A DNA stretch of 64,000 nucleotides. It comes from an uncultured Bacteroidota bacterium (GTDB taxonomy: Bacteria > Bacteroidota > Bacteroidia > Flavobacteriales > Flavobacteriaceae). The translations under genes were made by a program, and so were the position numbers. The notes beneath the pieces were generated by a model. It made no database searches and was not told the DNA's origin. It saw nothing but the letters and a program-made list of their open reading frames with translations. The DNA lies in the NCBI GenBank assembly GCA_902605445.1, contig CACLCL010000004.1:1-64000 (forward strand), given 5' to 3'. Within the stretch, counting starts at the first letter, position 1. Each line of letters begins with the position of its first letter. Below, piece by piece: positions 57,971 to 64,000 of the stretch.

Positions 57971-60396
57971 AATTCAATATCCAAATTCATGTTAAATATT
58001 CTTGGTGTTAAATAATTTGGTATACTATATTGTCTTTTAGAATACACATCTCTAACCCATGTATTAGTTATTGAGTTTTGTATATTAAACATGTTGAAAA
58101 TTTCAACTCCTAATGAAAGTCTATCTATGTTTAGATAATTTTTAAATTTCTTTCCAAATTCATATGAAATACCTAGGTCAGCTCTCTTGTAATCAGGGAG
58201 TCTATTCAAGTACTCGTAAGGATTTGCGTAACTTGGGGAACCCCCCGGAAGACCTGTGTTGTAAATAAGATTTATATAAAGTTTTAGCTCAGGTATATTT
58301 GGAACATAGTCCTGAAAAAGAATACCAAATTTCATTCTTTGATCAGTTGGTCTAGGAATATATCCTTGATTTTCTATATTTTCTTCTGTTTTTAAATAGC
58401 CAAAGCTAAACCATGATTCAGTCCCTTCAATAAACTCACCGTTTATCCTGAAGTCAAAGCCATATGCATAACCTTTAGTATTATTATTTGCACTGTATCT
58501 AATTCTTACATTTTCAATAGTAAACGAATTCAGATTGTTGAGCTTCTTGTAGTACAATTCTGAGTTGAGCCTGAAGGGGCGCCCCCACATGTAAAATTTA
58601 TATTGATTTGAAAAGACATAATGAATAGATTTTTGTGCATCTAAATCAAAATTAAGATTACCATCTGAGTCTCTTAGTTCTTTATAAAAGGGAGGTTGAT
58701 AATAAATACCATACTTAATATTATATATCATGTTTTTATTATTTTTTGGAATGAAACCTATCTTTACTCTGGGGCTAAAAATATATTTGTGATTAGTAGA
58801 GTTAATATTCCAGTTATGATATCTTATTCCTATATTATGATATATTTTATTATCGTTTAAATAACTTTCTTTTTCCCATTGTAAATAAAATTGAATTCTA
58901 TCTATCGAGGTTTTTGAACTAGTCCTGACATTTTGAAATGGAATTATTGGTCCTTCATCAGGCTCATATGGTTGTTCGGAAATATTTTCAATGAATGGAG
59001 GAGAAATGAAATATCCCGCTGAGTCAATAACTTCCCACTCAACTATTCTGTCATTTATTTTTTCATTAGTGTATTTTAATGAAAATCTATATTCATTTTT
59101 ATTTTTTAATATTTCAATATTTGCATCAACGTTAAATATATTTGCATTCAGATTATTTCTTGCATGATTTAATTGGCTGCCAACTCCTTGAGAAAATTCA
59201 ACTTCACCCAATTCTGAATCTCCTATATTTGAATTTACTTCAGCCAATCGGTATTGGGCAAGAATATCAAAATATTCCTGTTCTGATGTATTATAATAAG
59301 ATGTATTTAAATTAAAGTTAATTGACTGATCGTATTTATAGTTGAGAGAGATTGAATTAAAATATGTAGAGTATCTATCTTTTTCTTGACCCTCATAAAA
59401 TATCAATAGTGCTATTGGTTCATCAATTGTACCAAAATTTGTTTGTCTATTTAATGGTCTAAAATTATAGTTATTAAAGGAAATATTGCTAATTCCACTT
59501 AAAGTAACTTTTTCATTTAATCTGAATAACAGAAAATTTTGTAAATCAAAAAATTGGGGACTGTAATTTGCAGTAGTTTCTTTAGAGTTTATCAATAAGC
59601 TGTTATCTCGATATCTGGCCCCAAAAACATTTGATATTTTTTCATTGTTAGATATTTTATCAAATGTTATTGAAGCACCTAATAAATTTGTATTCACTTT
59701 AACAGAGTTACTTTTTGCACTTCGATATGTGATATCTAGAACTGATGACATTTTATCACCAAATTTTGCTTCAAATCCTCCAGCAGAAAAATTAATATTT
59801 TTTGTCATATCAGAGTTTACAAAACTTAACCCTTCTTGTTGTCCAGATCTGATTAAAAAAGGTCGATATATTTCAATTCCATTTACATAAATTAAATTCT
59901 CATCAAAATTACCTCCCCTTACTGAATATTGTGTACTTAATTCGTTGTTGATGCTTACCCCGGGAAGAGTTTTTAAAATATTTTCAACACCAGGTTGTGC
60001 CCCTTTTACGTCTCTGATTTTTTCAGGTGATAGATTAATTACTCCTTTAAGATCATTTCTATTATTACTTCTTACTACTATTTCTGAAATTTGTTCAATT
60101 TTCTGACTCAATATTGGATTAAATTCAAAAATTTCACCTTCTTCCAAGTTGACATCAACTTCAACTTTTTTATAATTTATATGGGAAAAAATTAAATTAA
60201 CGGTTTGAGATGATTTTATATTTATTTTAAAAAACCCGTTTTCATCACTGGATACACCAGAATTTTTGGTTGAAATATTTACATTCGATATAGGCTCGCT
60301 GAATTCGTTTAAAACTATACCAATAACTTGAGAGTTTTGCGAAAAACTCACAAAATTTATTATAAGTGTAATAAAGAAAATAAATTTCTTACTCAT
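57967..60396 (-). CDS. TonB-dependent receptor with carboxypeptidase-like regulatory domain
   Basis: GIVLNEFSEPISNVNISTKNSGVSSDENGFFKI; plug domain PGVENILKTLPGVSINNELSTQYSVRGGNFDENLIYVNGIEIYRP. Confidence 0.94.
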   Translation of the reverse strand: MSKKFIFFITLIINFVSFSQNSQVIGIVLNEFSEPISNVNISTKNSGVSSDENGFFKINIKSSQTVNLIFSHINYKKVEVDVNLEEGEIFEFNPILSQKIEQISEIVVRSNNRNDLKGVINLSPEKIRDVKGAQPGVENILKTLPGVSINNELSTQYSVRGGNFDENLIYVNGIEIYRPFLIRSGQQEGLSFVNSDMTKNINFSAGGFEAKFGDKMSSVLDITYRSAKSNSVKVNTNLLGASITFDKISNNEKISNVFGARYRDNSLLINSKETTANYSPQFFDLQNFLLFRLNEKVTLSGISNISFNNYNFRPLNRQTNFGTIDEPIALLIFYEGQEKDRYSTYFNSISLNYKYDQSINFNLNTSYYNTSEQEYFDILAQYRLAEVNSNIGDSELGEVEFSQGVGSQLNHARNNLNANIFNVDANIEILKNKNEYRFSLKYTNEKINDRIVEWEVIDSAGYFISPPFIENISEQPYEPDEGPIIPFQNVRTSSKTSIDRIQFYLQWEKESYLNDNKIYHNIGIRYHNWNINSTNHKYIFSPRVKIGFIPKNNKNMIYNIKYGIYYQPPFYKELRDSDGNLNFDLDAQKSIHYVFSNQYKFYMWGRPFRLNSELYYKKLNNLNSFTIENVRIRYSANNNTKGYAYGFDFRINGEFIEGTESWFSFGYLKTEENIENQGYIPRPTDQRMKFGILFQDYVPNIPELKLYINLIYNTGLPGGSPSYANPYEYLNRLPDYKRADLGISYEFGKKFKNYLNIDRLSLGVEIFNMFNIQNSITNTWVRDVYSKRQYSIPNYLTPRIFNMNLDIEF

Positions 60397-62092
60397 ATAT
60401 TTTTCTATAGAATGTAATTTTTTTTATGCTAATATTTCCGCAATTATCCTTAACAGATACAACTAATTCATTTTTAGAATTGCTTGAATTTACTTTGTCC
60501 CCAAAATCATATGTTAACATATTTTTTTTTGATTCGTATTCTAAAAGTATCCATTTATTATTTATCCAACCGTTAAACGATTTAATTCCAGATTCATTAT
60601 CATTAATTTTGATAGTTAGTTTTTTTCTGTTTGAAATCCATTGGTCATTCTTTAAATTATAAAAATTTATTTCTGGTGGAATAGAGTCTAAAAGAATTTT
60701 AAACTTACCAAGTTTTTTAGCATTGCCAATTAAACTATCATTGAATTTTTCAGAAGATATAAAATAATTATAGTTTTTAGGACCCTTCATTCCTAGATAA
60801 AGATATTTTTTTCTAGAATCATCAATATTTTTTAATGAATATTTAATTGTAAACGGTTTTCGAAGAGGTATAGTATCATTGTCAATATTAATATTATTGT
60901 TTGACTCTGAAATTGTCAAACTTGTATTATAATCAAATGTCCCCTTTTTAAATTCAATAAAATAATTTTTTAATCTTATTTTTTTATCTAGATTGTTTTG
61001 AATATTAATATTTCCTTTTTTTTGGAAAATTTTTTCTTTTTTCTGTTCGGTAAAAACTATAGGAATATTGATTACTGTTATATTGTTATTGAAATCGAAG
61101 AGAATTACTTTGTAATTAATTAAAATATTTTTTGAATCATTCACTTTCAATTTTACAGCTCCATCACCTAAATTTCTATCATAAAGATTTAGTGGGTTAA
61201 TATTTTCAATATATAATTTTTGTATTTTCTCATTAGTTCTTTTTAAATGTGCATAATCAACATATGTATTTATATACGTCCATTCGTCAAAAGAAAATTT
61301 ATCAAAATTAATTTTAAAATTCACAGAATCATTAATTTTTGTAATAATTTTATTTAGACCGTAAACATTATTTGAATTATTCATAAGATCAAAAGAATTT
61401 ACACCAAATCCGATTACACCATTTGTATATATTGTATCAGTTAAATATTTTCCATTATGATTTTCAACAAATTTAATTTTTTTGAATCTAGAGTAATTGT
61501 CTTCAAGTTTACCGTTATTATATTTAAGTTCTTTGTAATAAACACCTTTTAGTGATGGAATTATTGTATCAAAAATCTCAATATTTCTGTATTTGAGAGG
61601 ATTTACAGGCATATTATTTTTATCCCTCAATTCAAAATGTAAATGTGGTCCAGAACTTGATCCTGTATTTCCGCTATATCCAATAATTTCATTTTTTTCT
61701 ATTAATATTTCAGATTCTTTCGGATAAATCTTAATTGCAAACTTTTTCCTTTTGTATTGAATATCTTTAACATAATTCTGAATTTTTTCTGAGAATTTAC
61801 TTAGATGAGCATAAACTGTAATTTTTCCGTCCGGATGTGTAATATATATTGCTTTGCCATATCCGTAAGTTGAAACCTGAATTCTACTAATGTATCCTTT
61901 TTCATAAGAATAAATATTTAACCCCTCAACTCTGTTAGTTTTAATATCAATCCCCGAGTGGAAGTGATTGGATCTTAATTCTCCAAAAGTACCTGATAAA
62001 TTTATGGGTAAATCCATAACAAAGTTTTGGTTACTTTGAGATTTTAAATCATTAATAAATAATGATAGGAGAAGAATAGCAATAAAACGCAT
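60389..62092 (-). CDS. M23 family metallopeptidase
   Basis: GTFGELRSNHFHSGIDIKT...YAHLSKF...GNTGSSSGPHLHFELRD. Confidence 0.94.
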   Translation of the reverse strand: MRFIAILLLSLFINDLKSQSNQNFVMDLPINLSGTFGELRSNHFHSGIDIKTNRVEGLNIYSYEKGYISRIQVSTYGYGKAIYITHPDGKITVYAHLSKFSEKIQNYVKDIQYKRKKFAIKIYPKESEILIEKNEIIGYSGNTGSSSGPHLHFELRDKNNMPVNPLKYRNIEIFDTIIPSLKGVYYKELKYNNGKLEDNYSRFKKIKFVENHNGKYLTDTIYTNGVIGFGVNSFDLMNNSNNVYGLNKIITKINDSVNFKINFDKFSFDEWTYINTYVDYAHLKRTNEKIQKLYIENINPLNLYDRNLGDGAVKLKVNDSKNILINYKVILFDFNNNITVINIPIVFTEQKKEKIFQKKGNINIQNNLDKKIRLKNYFIEFKKGTFDYNTSLTISESNNNINIDNDTIPLRKPFTIKYSLKNIDDSRKKYLYLGMKGPKNYNYFISSEKFNDSLIGNAKKLGKFKILLDSIPPEINFYNLKNDQWISNRKKLTIKINDNESGIKSFNGWINNKWILLEYESKKNMLTYDFGDKVNSSNSKNELVVSVKDNCGNISIKKITFYRKIYE

Positions 62093-62145
62093 CAGTTTTT
62101 TATTAGAAATAATATTTAAAATTATAAAAAATTAAAATTGAATAT

Positions 62146-62153
62146 TAACTTTG
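62146..62153 (+). promoter_or_regulatory. Bacteroidota -7 like element TAACTTTG before the coiled-coil/zapA genes
   Basis: Matches TAnnTTTG, 4 nt before ATG 62158. Confidence 0.4.
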
Positions 62154-62157
62154 TAAA

Positions 62158-62445
62158 ATGCATAGAACGAAAGAATTACTTCAAAAATTAGATGAAAAAA
62201 TTAAATTCCATTTAAGTGAATTTAATAAATTAAAAAGCATAAACGAAAAATTAAAATTAAAAAATAATCAATTGCTTGAGTCTAATTTGACAATTCAAAA
62301 TAGACTCAATGAAATAGAAAAAAATTTTAAAGCATTAAAAATTGCTAATACAATATCAATAGACGAAAAAAATATAAATGAAACAAAAAATGAAATAAAT
62401 ACATTGATTAAAGAGATTGATCTCTGTATTTCACAACTATCATAA
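62158..62445 (+). CDS. Small coiled-coil protein adjacent to zapA
   Basis: 95 aa, heptad-rich EKLKLKNNQLLESNLTIQNRLNEIEKNFKAL; 6-nt gap to zapA. Confidence 0.75.
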   Translation: MHRTKELLQKLDEKIKFHLSEFNKLKSINEKLKLKNNQLLESNLTIQNRLNEIEKNFKALKIANTISIDEKNINETKNEINTLIKEIDLCISQLS

Positions 62446-62451
62446 TATGCT

Positions 62452-62739
62452 ATGAACGATAAATTAAAAATAAAAATACCTATTGCAAATAGGGTATATC
62501 CAATGATTATAGAACCGTCAAAAGAACAGGGACTAAGACTTGCATCTCAAAAAATAAATAATCTTATAAAAAAATTTGAACAAAATTATTCAGTTCAAGA
62601 TAAACAGGATGCTCTTGCTATGTGTGCTTTGCAGATAGCTTCGAGTAGAATCCAAAAAAAAATTGATAATGATGAAACATTAGATACAATCGAGATGAAA
62701 ATTAATGATCTAATTGATATTTTTGAAAAAAATATATAA
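62452..62739 (+). CDS. zapA: Cell division protein ZapA
   Basis: KLKIKIPIANRVYPMIIEPSKEQGLRLASQKINNLIKKFEQNYSVQDKQDALAMCALQIAS. Confidence 0.9.
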   Translation: MNDKLKIKIPIANRVYPMIIEPSKEQGLRLASQKINNLIKKFEQNYSVQDKQDALAMCALQIASSRIQKKIDNDETLDTIEMKINDLIDIFEKNI

Positions 62740-62752
62740 TTTTACAATATAT

Positions 62753-62899
62753 GCCTGCATAACCTTTTTTTAAACTCAACACTATATAATTATAAAGGGT
62801 GAGTTAATTCTGTTAAATCGTGCTATATTTTGATAGATTTTTGATCAGAGTTGTAGCCCTAATCCTGTTTAAATGGAGTTTATACAAGTTTATGTGGGC
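62753..62899 (+). ncRNA. ssrS: 6S-like RNA (SsrS)
   Basis: By-eye fold: 10-bp closing stem GCCTGCATAA (62753-62762)/TTATGTGGGC (62890-62899); AAACTC (62772-62777)/GAGTTT (62876-62881); bubble 62778-62795 / 62861-62875; arm AGGG/CCCT, AATTCTG (62806-62812)/CAGAGTT (62846-62852), AAATC/GATTT; followed by ATTTTTAT. Directly downstream of zapA. Confidence 0.68.
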
Positions 62900-62919
62900 T
62901 ATTTTTATAACAATTCAAA

Positions 62920-63831
62920 TTACTTTACTTTATTTTCAGATCTTGGGTGATATTTATTCATAACATTAAGTAAAGCCTTATTATCGAGATGCATATAAAT
63001 TTCTGTTGTAGTTATACTTTGATGCCCAAGTAATTGCTGAATCGATTTTAGGTCTGCACCATTTTCTAAAAGATGAGTGGCGAATGAATGACGAAAGCTA
63101 TGAGGAGAAATTTTTTTGTTTATTTTTGATTTTAATACCAGTTTTTTAATAATTGTAAAAATCATTTCACGTGATAATTTCGATCCTCTTCTGTTAAGAA
63201 ATAGCGTGTCTTTGTACTCTTCTTTAATTTTTAATTTACCTCTTGAATTTAAAATATAGCTGTTTATACTTTTTTTATTTACTTCACTTATTGGTACTAG
63301 TCTCTGTTTATTTCCTTTTCCGGTAACAATAATAAAGTCTTCACTAAAAAAAAGATTTGAAATCTTTAGATTAATTAGTTCGCTGACCCTAAGTCCACAA
63401 CCATAAAGTGTTTCAATTATTGCGATATTTCTTTCAGATTCCGGCTTTTCTTTATTTATATTATTTATTATTCTATCAATTTCTTCAATTGAAAGAATAT
63501 TAGGGAGTTTTTTTTCAATTTTAGGTAATTCAATATTGTCAACAGGGTTATTACTTATAATATTTTCAAAAATTAGATAATCGTAAAAATTTCTAATACC
63601 CGAGATTATTCTAGATTGCGATGATGATTTTAATTTTTTAGAAATATCATAGATAAACTCTTTAATTAAATCAGTAGTTACTTCATCTGGTTTATATTTA
63701 TTTTTTTCTATTTGAAGAAAGTTTAAAAATTTATTTAAGTCGTTTTCGTAACTCTTGATAGAATTAGTGCTAAGTCCTCTCTCAATATTCAGATAATTTT
63801 TAAAATTATTTATAGAATCTTGCCAATTCAT
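62920..63831 (-). CDS. Tyrosine recombinase XerC/XerD
   Basis: YGCGLRVSELINLKISNL, TGKGNKQRLVPIS, SPHSFRHSFATHLLENGADLKSIQQLLGHQSITTTEIYMHL. Confidence 0.93.
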   Translation of the reverse strand: MNWQDSINNFKNYLNIERGLSTNSIKSYENDLNKFLNFLQIEKNKYKPDEVTTDLIKEFIYDISKKLKSSSQSRIISGIRNFYDYLIFENIISNNPVDNIELPKIEKKLPNILSIEEIDRIINNINKEKPESERNIAIIETLYGCGLRVSELINLKISNLFFSEDFIIVTGKGNKQRLVPISEVNKKSINSYILNSRGKLKIKEEYKDTLFLNRRGSKLSREMIFTIIKKLVLKSKINKKISPHSFRHSFATHLLENGADLKSIQQLLGHQSITTTEIYMHLDNKALLNVMNKYHPRSENKVK

Positions 63832-63856
63832 ATATTATTTTATGTCCTAAATTTAA

Positions 63857-63864
63857 TAAATTTG
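63857..63864 (+). promoter_or_regulatory. Bacteroidota -7 like element TAAATTTG before aroQ
   Basis: TAAATTTG with the ATG only 4 nt downstream. Confidence 0.5.
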
Positions 63865-63868
63865 CGTT

Positions 63869-64000
63869 ATGAAAAAAATAATCATTATTAATGGACCTAA
63901 TTTAAATTTACTTGGTCTTAGAGAAACAGAAATATATGGTAAAACCTCATTTAATGAATACTATGTAAGTTTAAAGCCAAAATATAAGAATGTCCAAATT
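63869..64000 (+). CDS. aroQ: 3-dehydroquinate dehydratase type II, N-terminal part (truncated by window)
   Basis: MKKIIIINGPNLNLLGLRETEIYGKTSFNEYYVSLKPKYKNVQI. Confidence 0.9.
   Translation, partial: MKKIIIINGPNLNLLGLRETEIYGKTSFNEYYVSLKPKYKNVQI

Noticed and set aside
62920-63831. Tyrosine recombinase as evidence of an integrated mobile element
   Set aside because: Full-length XerC/D-type housekeeping recombinase with no att-like repeats, tRNA or phage/ICE genes nearby.
1-64000. CRISPR arrays, tRNA/rRNA genes, insertion sequences, toxin-antitoxin or anti-phage modules
   Set aside because: None seen on reading; no regular spacer-repeat pattern, tRNA T-loop/CCA-like cloverleaf or transposase motif was recognised. 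A tRNAscan-SE/CRISPR finder/DefenseFinder run would be decisive.

Overview
AT-rich, gene-dense chromosomal window. It is most likely from a marine Flavobacteriaceae-like Bacteroidota: there is a type-IX-secretion sorting domain, a DUF6452/DUF6048 pair beside RlmD, DUF4294, and TAnnTTTG promoter-like motifs. Lineage is inferred from gene content only. Housekeeping blocks flank a central region (about 25.7-40 kb) of mostly same-strand small membrane proteins, lipoproteins and exported proteins: DUF285 repeats, TSP3/PKD, WG repeats, DUF1028 with a T9SS domain. I saw no CRISPR array, transposase, rRNA or tRNA. Main observations: (1) a strong 6S-like RNA fold (long interrupted closing stem, central bubble, long terminal arm) at about 62753-62899, directly downstream of zapA; (2) a 10-G homopolymer at 44230-44239 that splits the start of a Na+:alanine symporter gene into two frames, at the head of a translationally overlapping transporter/acetate-CoA ligase operon; (3) a gamma-glutamyltransferase whose lipoprotein signal peptide is only in frame if translation starts at CTG (21896); (4) convergent genes packed so tightly that stop codons are interlocked (TTAA/TTAG), with one clear hairpin terminator as an exception; (5) small membrane ORFs absent from the supplied ORF track. 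I found no convincing completely new multi-gene system. The best candidates are the poly-G switch/operon and the 6S-like RNA.
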